Assembly (NCBI GenBank): GCA_002239065.1
Contig: MPNO01000004.1
Coordinates: forward strand, 1 to 64,000
Reading direction: 5' to 3'
DNA: 64,000 nt
Source of the DNA: Defluviicoccus sp. bin129
GTDB lineage: Bacteria > Pseudomonadota > Alphaproteobacteria > MPNO01
Part shown: piece by piece, positions 17,645 through 34,723 of the stretch
Layout of the letters: each line of letters starts with the position of its first letter
Position numbering within the stretch: the first letter of the stretch is position 1
The notes under the pieces: generated by a model
The model's database searches: none
The model's input: only the letters and a program-made list of their open reading frames with translations
What the model was told of the DNA's origin: nothing
Translations under genes and position numbers: made by a program

Positions 17645-18762
17645 GCGGGGGCCCCATCGTTCTCGCCGCCGGCGGCACCGGCGGTCACATGTTCCCGGCC
17701 GCGGCGCTGGCCCGCGAGCTCGATCGCCGCGGCAATTCCGTCGCGCTGCTGACCGACGGTCGCGGCGCCGGGTTCGGGGACGGCACCGGGGCCGCGATCC
17801 ACCGCATCGCGGCGCGGCATCTCGGCGGCGGCATCGGCGGCACCGCGCGGGGCGTGGCGACACTCTGCTATGGCTGGTTGCAGGCGCGCAGGCTTCTCGC
17901 GCGGATCGGCCCGGCGGCGGCGGTCGGGTTCGGCGGCTATCCCACGCTGCCCACCATGTTCGCCGCGCTGCGGGCCGGCACCCCCAGCATGATCCACGAA
18001 CAGAACGCGGTTCTCGGGCGGGCCAACGCGGCGCTCGCGCCCAGGGTGTCCGCGATCGCCACGTCGTTCGCCGAGGTCGGAGGGCTGCGCGTCGAGGATC
18101 TGGCGAAGCTGGTCAGGACCGGCAACCCGGTACGCGACGCCGCGGCCGCGCTGGCCGGAGCGCCATATCCGGATCCCTCGACGATCGGCGGACGCATCGA
18201 ACTTCTGGTGATCGGCGGCAGCCAGGGCGCGCGCATCCTGTCGGATGCCGTGCCGCAGGCGGTCGCGGCGCTCGACGGTTCCCTGCGGCAGCGGCTTCAC
18301 ATCGTCCAGCAGGCGCGGCCCGAGGACCTCGACCGCGTTGTCGCGGCCTACCGGCGTATCGCGCTCAGCGCCGAAATCCGCTCCTTTTTCGGGGATCTGC
18401 CGGAACGCATGGCGCGCGCGGCGCTGGTGATATCGCGCGCCGGCGCATCGACCATCGCCGAGCTCTCGGTGATCGGCCGCCCGGCGATTCTGATTCCCTA
18501 CGCGCACGCCGCCGCCGGGCACCAGGAGCGCAACGCGCGCGAGATTGAGCGATGCGGCGGCGCCTGGACGATGCCGGAGGCGGAGCTCGCCACGGATGCG
18601 CTCGCCGCACGGATCGATTCGCTTCTGCGCAGCCCCGGCGTCCTTGCGGACGCGTCGGCCGCGATGCGGCGCTGGGCGGTTCCCGACGCGGCGGCGCGCC
18701 TCGCCGACCGGGTCGAGGCGCTCGCCCGGGCCAATGGCGGAGCCCCGAGGTGGGCGGCATGA
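17641..18762 (+). CDS. murG: undecaprenyl-PP-MurNAc-pentapeptide GlcNAc transferase MurG
   Basis: Converts lipid I to lipid II on the cytoplasmic face of the membrane. It is a GT-B glycosyltransferase of 373 residues with the N-terminal glycine loop [27 protein letters not shown] and [11 protein letters not shown] in the first domain, and [25 protein letters not shown] and [11 protein letters not shown] in the UDP-GlcNAc domain. It is coupled to ftsW and murC by 4-nt overlaps. Confidence 0.96.
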   Translation: MSGGPIVLAAGGTGGHMFPAAALARELDRRGNSVALLTDGRGAGFGDGTGAAIHRIAARHLGGGIGGTARGVATLCYGWLQARRLLARIGPAAAVGFGGYPTLPTMFAALRAGTPSMIHEQNAVLGRANAALAPRVSAIATSFAEVGGLRVEDLAKLVRTGNPVRDAAAALAGAPYPDPSTIGGRIELLVIGGSQGARILSDAVPQAVAALDGSLRQRLHIVQQARPEDLDRVVAAYRRIALSAEIRSFFGDLPERMARAALVISRAGASTIAELSVIGRPAILIPYAHAAAGHQERNAREIERCGGAWTMPEAELATDALAARIDSLLRSPGVLADASAAMRRWAVPDAAARLADRVEALARANGGAPRWAA

Positions 18763-20190
18763 GAACCCTTCCGCTATCGGTCGGAACCATCCACTTCGTC
18801 GGGATCGGCGGAATCGGCATGAGCGGCATCGCCGAGGTGCTGCACAATCTCGGCTACCGCGTCCAGGGGAGCGACATCGCCGACAGCGCCAACGTGCTCA
18901 GGCTGCGCGCCCTCGGAATCGACATCCGCGTCGGACACGACGCCGGCAATCTCGGCGACGCGACCGTCGTCGTCGCGAGTTCCGCCATCGGCGCCGACAA
19001 CCCGGAGATCGCCGCCGCCCGGGCGCGCCTGGTGCCGGTCGTTCGCCGCGCCGAGATGCTGGCCGAGATCATGCGGCTCAAGTGGTCGATCGCGGTAGGC
19101 GGCACGCATGGAAAGACGACCACGACCTCCATCGTCGCCGCCGTGCTCGAGGCCGCCGACCTCGACCCGACCGTCATCAACGGCGGCATCATCAACGCCT
19201 ACGGCACCAACACCCGCCTCGGCGAGGGCGAGTGGATCGTGGTTGAGGCGGACGAGTCCGACGGCTCCTTCGTAAAGCTCCCGGCCACCGTCGCCGTGGT
19301 CACCAATGTCGACCCGGAGCATCTCGACTTCTACGGCTCCTTCTCCGAGCTGCGCCGGGCCTTCGTCTCCTTCGTCGCCAACATCCCGTTCTACGGCTTC
19401 GCCGCGCTGTGCATCGACCACCCAGAGGTTCAGAACCTGATCGGCGACGTCGCCGACCGCCGGTTGCTGACCTACGGGTTGAGCCCCCAGGCCGACTTCC
19501 GCGCGACCGCGATCGAGGCGGGGGCGGACGGTTCCCGCTTCGACGTCGAAGTGGCCGACCGGACGACGGGCAGTCACCGGACCCTGTCCGGTCTCGTCCT
19601 CCCCATGGTGGGCACGCACAATGTCCTCAACGCCCTTGCCGCGATCGCCATCGCGATCGAGATGGGGATCGACGACGAGACCGTGAGGACGGCGCTCGCC
19701 GGATTCGCCGGGGTCAAGCGGCGTTTCACCAAGGTGGGCGAGGTCGCCGGCATCGCGGTGATCGACGACTACGGTCACCACCCGGTGGAAATCGCGGCCG
19801 TGCTCGACGCCGCGCGGGCGAGCTGCCGCGGCCATGTGATCGCCGTGGTGCAGCCGCACCGGTATTCCCGGCTCGCACATCTGTTCGACGATTTCTGCAC
19901 CTGTTTCAACGACGCCGACATCGTGGTCGTCGCCGACGTCTACGCGGCCGGCGAAGACCCGATCGAGGGTGTCGACCGCGATGCGCTGGCGGCCGGGCTC
20001 CGGGCTCGCGGACACCGCGATGTGCGATTGCTGGATTCGCCCGACGCGCTCGCGCCGCTGATCGCCGGGCTGGCCGGCGCGGGCGATGTCGTGCTCTGCC
20101 TCGGCGCCGGCAGCATCACCGGCTGGGCCAGCTCCCTCCCCGGCCGGCTTGCCGGGCTGCTCGGCGCCGCGGCGAACGAGGGGGCCGGGC

Positions 20191-20198
<8 letters not shown>
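18759..20198 (+). CDS. murC: UDP-MurNAc:L-alanine ligase MurC
   Basis: Adds the first residue of the stem peptide. The N-terminal Rossmann segment [19 protein letters not shown] is followed by the ATP loop [16 protein letters not shown] near residue 110, EADESDGSF near 160, [14 protein letters not shown] near 180, and [12 protein letters not shown] near 340. At 479 residues it is normal length. Its ATG lies inside the murG stop; it overlaps murB by 8 nt. Confidence 0.97.
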
Positions 20199-22020
<1,822 letters not shown>

Positions 22021-22033
<13 letters not shown>

Positions 22034-22854
22034 ACCATGGCCGCGGCCGCCGGAGCCCGCACCGGCCCTCCCTGCTGCGCCGCGCCGCGATATTGGCATG
22101 CGCGGGGGCCGCGCTCGCGGCCGTTCTCGGCGGATCCCGATGGGTGTGGAATGCGGGGCTCCTCGACGGCTATGTCGCGGATGCGAGGTTGGGCCTGGTC
22201 GGGGCGTCGGCACGGCTCGGGTTCAGGCTGCGCGAGGTTCTGCTCGTCGGACGCGAGCGGGTCTCCCGGGATGCGGTGCTCGCCGCCTCCGAGCTCGATC
22301 TCGGCAGTCCGACGCTCGCACTCGATCCGGAGTCGATACGCGCCCGGCTCGAACGCAACCGCTGGATCAAGAGCGCCCGGGTGACCACCCGCCTTCCCGA
22401 TACCGTGTTCATCGAGATCGAGGAACGCCGGCCCCTCGCTCTCTGGCAGCGCGGCGGGCAGCTGCGGATGATCGATGACGAGGGCGCGGTCATCGCCGAC
22501 CGGGAGCTCCACCGCTACACCCATCTGCCCTTGGTCGTGACCCCGTCGGAGCCGGCGCGCGCCAAGCCGGTGCTCGACATGCTGGCGCACGAGCCCGACC
22601 TGGAGCGCCGGGTGAGGGCGCTGATCGAGGTCGGCGGCCGGCGCTGGAACATCCGCTTGGACAACGGTATCGACGTGTTGCTGCCGGAGACCGAATCGGC
22701 GGTGGCGTGGAGCGAACTCGCCGAGCTCGACCGGCGCCATGCGCTGCTCGCAAGACGCGTCTCGGCCATCGATCTGCGCATCCCCGGCCGCATCGTGGTC
22801 ACCGGGATCGAGGATCCCGAGGCCCGCGGCGGCACGGCAAAGGAGGCGCGCTGA
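22021..22854 (+). CDS. ftsQ: cell division protein FtsQ
   Basis: Bitopic inner-membrane division protein that recruits FtsL/FtsB. It has 277 residues: a basic cytoplasmic tail, one helix (AAILACAGAALAAVLGGS), a POTRA domain (FRLREVLLVGRERVSRDAVL to about residue 140) and the FtsQ beta domain ending in SAIDLRIPGRIVV. The start is inside ddl; the stop shares one base with the ftsA ATG. Confidence 0.93.
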
Positions 22855-24095
22855 TGGCGAATCCGCGCAGCGGCGTGCTGACCGCGCTGGATGTCGGCAC
22901 CAGCAAGATCGCCTGTCTGGTCGCCGAGTCGGGCACCCAGGGAGAGGTCCGCGTTCTGGGCGTCGGGCACCATGCGTCCGGCGGCGTTCAGGCGGGCGCG
23001 ATCGTAAACATGGAAGCGGCCGAGTCGGCGATCCTGACCGCGGTCAGCGCCGCCGAGGAACGGGTGGGAGAGCGCCTGCAAAGCGTGGTGATCAACGTTT
23101 CCGCCGGACATCCGGACTCCAGCAATCTCAGCGTCGAGGTCGAGATCGACGGCCACGAGGTCGGGGACGCCGATCTGCGCCGGGTCTACAACCATGGGCT
23201 GGAGCGCAACGGGCACGACGATCGCGAGCTGGTCCACTGCATTCCCATCGCCCACCACATCGACGGCAGCCGGGGTATCAGGGATCCGCGCGGCATGTAC
23301 GGCCAGCGCCTCAGCGTCGACATGCATCTGGTGAGCGCCGACGCGGCCGCGCTGCGCAACATGGTCACTTGCGTCGCACGCTGTCATCTCGACGTCGAAG
23401 ATGTCGTGGTCTCGCCCTACGCCGCGGGCCTCGCCTGCCTGGTCGAGGACGAACTCGATCTCGGCGCCACCGTGGTGGACATGGGCGGCGGCACCACGAC
23501 CGTCGCGGTGTTCTACGGCGGCCATGTCGTCCACGCACAGGTGGTCCCGATCGGCGGCAACCACGTCACGCGGGACATAGCGCGCGGGCTCACCACCTCG
23601 CTGGTCCATGCAGAGCGGATCAAGGTGCTGTACGGCTCCGCATTGCCCTCCCCGTCGGACGATCAGGCCCTGATCGATGTGCCGTTGGTCGGCGAGGAGG
23701 ACCGCAACCAGCCCAACCACGTGCCGCGTTCGCTGGTCGTCGGAATCATCCGGCCGCGGCTGGAAGAGATTTTCGAGCGGGTGCGCGGCTGCCTCGACGC
23801 GAGCCCCATGGGGAAGCTCGCCGGCCATCGCCTGGTGCTCACCGGCGGCGCCAGTCAACTCGCCGGCGCAGCGGAGGTCGGGGCCCTGACCCTCAACAAG
23901 AAGGTCCGGCTGGGCAGGCCGATCCTGATCGCCGGGCTCGCCGATGCGGTGAGCGGACCCGCCTTTTCGACTGCCGCCGGGTTGCTCCGCTTCGCCGCCC
24001 AGCGCCGCGGCGAAAGCGATATCGCGATCCGCGGCACCGCCGAGCGGACCGGCCGGCTTGGACGGCTGGGCCAATGGCTGAAAGAGAGTATCTGA
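22854..24095 (+). CDS. ftsA: cell division protein FtsA
   Basis: Actin-like protein that tethers FtsZ to the membrane. Residues 8-22 ([15 protein letters not shown]) form the phosphate-1 loop, the SHS2/1C domain covers roughly 90-170, and [14 protein letters not shown] near 207 is phosphate 2; [12 protein letters not shown] near 325 is the adenosine motif. The last residues ([14 protein letters not shown]) form the amphipathic membrane-targeting helix. It is 413 residues, normal length, and 97 nt upstream of ftsZ. Confidence 0.96.
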   Translation: MANPRSGVLTALDVGTSKIACLVAESGTQGEVRVLGVGHHASGGVQAGAIVNMEAAESAILTAVSAAEERVGERLQSVVINVSAGHPDSSNLSVEVEIDGHEVGDADLRRVYNHGLERNGHDDRELVHCIPIAHHIDGSRGIRDPRGMYGQRLSVDMHLVSADAAALRNMVTCVARCHLDVEDVVVSPYAAGLACLVEDELDLGATVVDMGGGTTTVAVFYGGHVVHAQVVPIGGNHVTRDIARGLTTSLVHAERIKVLYGSALPSPSDDQALIDVPLVGEEDRNQPNHVPRSLVVGIIRPRLEEIFERVRGCLDASPMGKLAGHRLVLTGGASQLAGAAEVGALTLNKKVRLGRPILIAGLADAVSGPAFSTAAGLLRFAAQRRGESDIAIRGTAERTGRLGRLGQWLKESI

Positions 24096-24192
24096 CGATG
24101 AACCGCATTCACCCCCGCCGCGGGCACAGACGGAAGAGGCTGGCCCGGACGCAACGGCGGGGAAACATCTTTTCGGGAGCAAGGAGGCACCC

Positions 24193-25885
24193 ATGACCAT
24201 CAAACTTTCGGTCCCTACAAACGAGTCCACCCTCAAGCCCAAGATCATGGTGATCGGGATCGGTGGCGCCGGCGGCAACGCCGTCAACAACATGATCGAT
24301 TCGAAGCTGGAAGGCGTCGAATTCCTGGTGGCCAACACCGATTCCCAGTCCCTGGTCCAGTCGCTGGCCGATCGCAAGATCCAGCTCGGCCACAACATCA
24401 CCCATGGCCTCGGCGCGGGTTCCCGGCCCGATATCGGCCGCGCCGCGGCGGAAGAGACGATCGAGGAAATCGCCGAGCACCTGGCCGGTTCGAACATGGT
24501 GTTCGTCACCGCCGGGATGGGCGGCGGCACCGGCACCGGGGCCGCGCCCGTGATTGCCCGCCTCGCCCGCGAGCAGGGCGTGCTTGCCGTCGGCGTGGTG
24601 ACCAAGCCGTTCCAGTTCGAGGGCAGCAAGCGCGCCCGGGTCGCCGAAGCGGGCATCGAGGAATTGCAGAAGCATGTCGATACGCTGATCGTGATCCCCA
24701 ACCAGAACCTGTTCCGGGTCGCCAACGAGAAGACGACTTTCGCCGATGCCTTCGCGAAGGCCGACGAAGTGCTCTACTCGGGCGTGCGCGGCATCACCGA
24801 CCTGATGATGGTGCCGGGGCTGATCAACCTGGACTTCGCCGACATCCGCACGGTGATGAGCGAGATGGGCAAGGCCATGATGGGGACCGGGGAGGCCGAG
24901 GGGGAGGAGCGGGCGACGGCGGCCGCCGAGTCGGCGATCTCCAACCCGCTCCTCGACGAGGTGTCGATGAGGGGCGCGCGCGGCGTGCTGATCAACATTA
25001 CCGGTGGCCCGGACCTGACGCTGTTCGAGGTCGATCAGGTCGCCAACCGGATCGGCGAAGAGGTGGACCCGGAAGCGCATATCATCTTCGGCTCCACTCT
25101 CGATCCCGTGCTGGAGGGGCGCATGCGGGTCTCCGTCGTCGCCACCGGCATCGAAGTCGAATCGAACCTGCAGCCGCGTCCGGTGCTCAAGGTCGTCCCT
25201 GGCTCCGAGCCGGCGGAGCTCGGCGCGCCGATCGTCGCGCCCGCGTTCGATATCCAGGCGCCGGCGGTGGACCCGGGCTACGCCGCGGCGCCGCCCCCGC
25301 GGGGGGATGACGCGCTTGCGCCGATGCCCGGCGATGTGGCGCTCGAAGCGGAAACCGGGGCCGCTCCGCCGGCCGGTCCGGTCGACGCTCCGACGATGGA
25401 GGCCGCGCCCGACCCGGCGCAGGAAAGCTTCTTCGGCGGCGACGAACGGCCTGCCGCCGAGGAGGAATTCGAAGAGGCGCCTGCGGTCGAGTCCACGCTC
25501 CGGGCCGAACCCGGGGCGGTCGTGCCGGAGGCGGACACCGCTGACCGTCCGCGCCCGCGCGTCAGCCTGCTCCGGAGAATGGCGGGCATGGGCGGCGGCA
25601 GCCAGCGCCAGGTCGAGGAAGCCAGGGCGACGACCGCGGCGGCGGGGAGGCAGGAGAAGCCGCCGGTCGCCGCCCCCACGCCCGAGCCGGCTCCTCCGGC
25701 GGCCGCCGCCCCCCCGCACCAGGCGGGGGTCCGCGGGGGCCAGCCCGCGGGCGCCCCGGGGGCCCGCCGCCGCACCGCAACAGGCGGAGTTCGACGGTGT
25801 CCAGCCCGAGGTCGCCCCGTCCGCCGCGGTGAACGAGGAGGATCTGCTCGACATCCCTGCGTTTCTGCGGCGTCAGGCGAACTGA
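24193..25885 (+). CDS. ftsZ: cell division GTPase FtsZ, C-terminal tail displaced by a frameshift
   Basis: Tubulin homologue that forms the division ring. The GTPase core (about residues 15-320) is intact, with [14 protein letters not shown], the tubulin signature [13 protein letters not shown] and the T7 region [16 protein letters not shown] long Pro/Ala/Glu-rich linker follows, typical of alphaproteobacteria. The conserved C-terminal peptide, [16 protein letters not shown], is encoded right before 25885 but in the +1 frame relative to the core; the frame changes somewhere in 25700-25790, a run of C and G tracts. Without the shift the product would end in an unrelated basic tail. A sequence error is likely. 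Start ATG follows AGGAGG-like AAGGAGG. Confidence 0.93.
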
Positions 25886-26103
25886 CGCGGCGGAACGAGG
25901 GGGCATTGGGCGAGGCCCGTCGTAACATTCCGTAACAATTGTTGATTTGCCGGAGCAGGCAGTTTGTGGGTAAACACGGTCCTCGCGGTCGGCCGGACGG
26001 TCGCTGACCGATTGCAACCTGAAGTAGTATCGCCCCGGCGGGCTGCCCGGGTCGGCGGATGTCGCGGCGGGTACACGGCCAAGTGCGTGACGGGGAGAAG
26101 CGA

Positions 26104-27018
26104 ATGCGGGCGATTCAGGCGACGGTCGAGCGGCCTGTGCAATGCCGCGGCGTCGGCCTGCACAGCGGTGTCGCAGTCGCCATGTCCCTGCTCCCCGCGC
26201 CTCCGGACAGCGGCATTCGCGTGCGCCGGACCGATGTCTCACCGGAAACCGGCGAGATTCCCGCTAGGCTTGCACATGTGGTGAATGCGCGGCTGTCGAC
26301 GGTGATCGGCAACCGCCACGGCGTGACCGTGGCCACCGTCGAACATCTCATGGCCGCTCTTGCCGGCATGGGCGTGGACAACGCGGTCGTCGCGCTCGAC
26401 GGCCCCGAGATTCCCGCGATGGACGGCAGCGCCACGCCCTTCGTCGAGCTGATCGAGAGGGCCGGCATCCGTGACCTGGGCACGCGGCGTCGCGCCATCC
26501 GGGTGCGCAAGCCGCTATCCGTCGACAACGGCGAGAGCTCGATCTCGATGATGCCGGCCGACGCCTTTTCCATCGAATTCCAGATCGAGTTCGATTCTCC
26601 GGTCATCGCGCGCCAGGCAAGGTGTATCGAGTTCGCGAACGGCGCCTTCGTCGACGACATCGCGCCCGCGCGGACGTTCGGCTTCGTCGACGACGTCGAG
26701 CGTTTGCGGCGCGCCGGTTTCGCGCGTGGCGCATCGCTCGACAACGCCATCGCGATCGACCGCGAACGGGTGGTGAACCCGGACGGGCTTCGCTTCGACG
26801 ATGAATTCGTGCGCCACAAGATCCTCGATTGCGTCGGCGATCTCTACCTCGCCGGCGCTCCCATCCTCGCCCGGGTGGTCGCGATGCGGTCCGGCCATGC
26901 CGCCAACCATGACCTGCTGCGCGCCATGTTCGCCGACCGCAACAGCTGGGATTGGTGGGACATTCCGCGCGAGGATACCGCCGACGAAACTCCCCTGGCG
27001 GCTCGGGCATTCGGCTGA
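26104..27018 (+). CDS. lpxC: UDP-3-O-acyl-N-acetylglucosamine deacetylase LpxC
   Basis: Zinc enzyme that commits UDP-acyl-GlcNAc to lipid A synthesis. At 304 residues, it has VATVEHLMAALAGMGVDN with the first zinc histidine near residue 79, FVRHKILDCVGDLYLAG with the second histidine and the aspartate near 238-242, and SGHAANH with the catalytic histidine near 265. I chose this ATG because GGGGAGAAG precedes it by a few bases and homologues start here; an upstream in-frame ATG adds a non-conserved 15 residues. Confidence 0.95.
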   Translation: MRAIQATVERPVQCRGVGLHSGVAVAMSLLPAPPDSGIRVRRTDVSPETGEIPARLAHVVNARLSTVIGNRHGVTVATVEHLMAALAGMGVDNAVVALDGPEIPAMDGSATPFVELIERAGIRDLGTRRRAIRVRKPLSVDNGESSISMMPADAFSIEFQIEFDSPVIARQARCIEFANGAFVDDIAPARTFGFVDDVERLRRAGFARGASLDNAIAIDRERVVNPDGLRFDDEFVRHKILDCVGDLYLAGAPILARVVAMRSGHAANHDLLRAMFADRNSWDWWDIPREDTADETPLAARAFG

Positions 27019-27140
27019 AAGACCCCTTCCCGGCAGGCGATCGCGCGCCCCGGGGCCGGGTCGACTCCTCGCGAAAATGCTCTAGACTGCGCGCCCGTCG
27101 CGCGCTGCGCGCGACCCGGGGAGAGGGCCCGCGACCGTCG

Positions 27141-27959
27141 ATGTCAGCTTTTTCGCAGCGCGTAACCCGAGCGATCGTGCCATTGGTTCTGGTCCTGGCG
27201 GTCGGTGCCTGCGCCGCCGACGAGGATTCCGAGCGTTTCGTCGAACGGCCGGTACAGGACATTTACAACGAGGCGCTCGATGCGCTCCGCGCCGAGGATT
27301 ACATCGTCGCGGCGGAACGTTTCGACGACGTCGAACGCCAGCACCCGTACTCCGTCTGGGCGGTCAAGGCGTCGCTGATGGCGGCGTTCGCCCACTACCA
27401 GGCGACCAATTACGACGCGGCGGTCCCGGCGCTCGACCGGTTCATCCAGCTCCACCCGGGGAACGCCGACATCGCCTATGCCTATTACCTGCGCGCCCTC
27501 TGCTTCTACGAGCAGATCTCCGACGTCGTGCGGGATCAGTTGAATACCGAGAAGGCGGAGGCCGCGCTGAACGAGGTGGTGCGCCGTTTTCCGGACACCC
27601 CCTACGCCCGCGACGCGCGCCTCAAGGTCGATCTGACCCGCGACCATCTCGCCGGCAAGGAAATGGGTATCGGCCGCTACTACCTGAGGCGCGGTCACTA
27701 TCTTGCCGCCATCCAGAGGTTCCGGCGCGTGGTCGAGACCTACGAGACCACGTCCCATATTCCCGAGGCCCTGCACCGCCTGACCGAGGCCTATTTCGCC
27801 CTGGGTCTCACCGAAGAGGCCACCAAGGCCGCGGCCGTGCTGGGTCACAACTACCCGGGCAGCCGATGGTACGCCGACAGCTTCGCTCTTGTCGGCGGCG
27901 CCGCGCCGAAGCCGGACGAACGCGGCTTCTTCCAGCGGGCGTTCGACTGGGCGTTCTAG
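27141..27959 (+). CDS. bamD: outer membrane assembly lipoprotein BamD
   Basis: Essential lipoprotein of the BAM complex that inserts beta-barrel proteins. A signal peptide (RAIVPLVLVLAVGAC) ends at lipobox cysteine 24. The mature protein is five TPR-like repeats, e.g. DIYNEALDALRAEDYIVAAE, HYQATNYDAAVPALDRFI and YYLRRGHYLAAIQRF. It is 272 residues, normal length. A TAGACT element about 60 nt upstream may be a -10 box for its own promoter. Confidence 0.95.
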   Translation: MSAFSQRVTRAIVPLVLVLAVGACAADEDSERFVERPVQDIYNEALDALRAEDYIVAAERFDDVERQHPYSVWAVKASLMAAFAHYQATNYDAAVPALDRFIQLHPGNADIAYAYYLRALCFYEQISDVVRDQLNTEKAEAALNEVVRRFPDTPYARDARLKVDLTRDHLAGKEMGIGRYYLRRGHYLAAIQRFRRVVETYETTSHIPEALHRLTEAYFALGLTEEATKAAAVLGHNYPGSRWYADSFALVGGAAPKPDERGFFQRAFDWAF

Positions 27960-27965
27960 GCGACC

Positions 27966-33724
<5,759 letters not shown>

Positions 33725-33814
33725 CCCTGTGTGTGCCCGTGCCCATCGTCGCTTCGCCCCACGGCTTTCCCGTCAAGGCTATGCAGCGCGACGCGGGCGA
33801 ATGCAACGCCCGGA

Positions 33815-34723
33815 TCATCCCGGCCCCACCACCAGCGTCGTCCAGCCGTCGATCCGGTGACGGCCGCGGACCGCGAGGCCGAGCGCCTCATACCCCCCCG
33901 CCACCGCCGCTTCCTGCTCGTCCAGCAGGCCCGACAGGATCGCCCGGCCGTCGTCATGGAGATTGCGGGCGATGCCGGGCGCGAGACGGATGAGGGGTTC
34001 CGCGAGGATGTTGGCGAGGATGAGGCCGAACGGTGCCCGGCCGCGCAGTCGCGGGTTGGAAAACCCCCGGCTCCGGCGCGTCTCGATCAGACCGGACACG
34101 CCGTTGAGGGCCGCGTTCTCGCGCGCCGTCGCGACCGACACCGGGTCGATGTCGGCGGCAAGGACGGGCCGATGCCACAGCTTCGCCGCGGCGATCGCGA
34201 GGATGCCGGAACCCGTTCCGAGATCGAGGATCGCGCCAGCCGCGGGTGCCCGCCCCCGGTCGAGGGCGAGCAGGCAGCCGCGCGTGCTCTCGTGCGAACC
34301 GGTGCCGAAGGCGCGCCCGGCGTCGAGCACGATCTCGACCGTTCGGCGCGGCGGGCGCCTCGTCACATGGGTGCCGCGGACGAAAAACCGCCCGGCCCGG
34401 ATCGGCTTGGTGTCGCGCTGCACCTCCGCCACCCAGTCGGTCGCGGGCAGCGGCGCGATCGAGACCGGGGGGGCTTCCCTGCCGGCCGCCGCGGCGGCCA
34501 CGGCCAGGCGGATGCCGAGCGCATCCTCGTCGGGCCGCGCCCCGGAAACGGCGCGCAGGGTCCAGCCGCCGGCCGTCCCGTCGCGGAGACGCGACACCGC
34601 GCTCGCCCCGGCGGGGTCTTCCAGCGCGGCCTCGAACACCGCGAGCGCGCCGTCGTCGTCGAGCCCGGCGAGGAAGATCTCGACGCACCAGCCCCCCGCA
34701 CCCGCCTCAGGCCCGCTCGACAA
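33815..34723 (-). CDS. prmA: ribosomal protein L11 methyltransferase PrmA
   Basis: SAM-dependent enzyme that trimethylates ribosomal protein L11. Residues 1-120 are the substrate-recognition domain; FGTGSHESTRGCLLAL near 137 and the SAM loop ILDLGTGSGILAIAAAKL near 165 are followed by ANILAEPLIRLAPGIA near 235, the catalytic-domain signature. It is 302 residues, normal length. Its start overlaps the helicase stop by 17 nt, so the two are probably cotranscribed. Confidence 0.92.
   Translation of the reverse strand: MSSGPEAGAGGWCVEIFLAGLDDDGALAVFEAALEDPAGASAVSRLRDGTAGGWTLRAVSGARPDEDALGIRLAVAAAAAGREAPPVSIAPLPATDWVAEVQRDTKPIRAGRFFVRGTHVTRRPPRRTVEIVLDAGRAFGTGSHESTRGCLLALDRGRAPAAGAILDLGTGSGILAIAAAKLWHRPVLAADIDPVSVATARENAALNGVSGLIETRRSRGFSNPRLRGRAPFGLILANILAEPLIRLAPGIARNLHDDGRAILSGLLDEQEAAVAGGYEALGLAVRGRHRIDGWTTLVVGPG

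Noticed and set aside
24098..24196. A 32-codon frame in the ftsA-ftsZ gap whose TGA overlaps the ftsZ ATG
   Set aside because: The product is almost entirely Arg/His/Gly with no hydrophobic core; the overlap is expected by chance from CCCATGA. Treated as ftsZ leader.
25870..25888. Hairpin GCGTCAG/CTGACGC spanning the ftsZ stop as a terminator
   Set aside because: Only 7 bp, no T-tract after it, and it lies within the conserved FtsZ tail codons.
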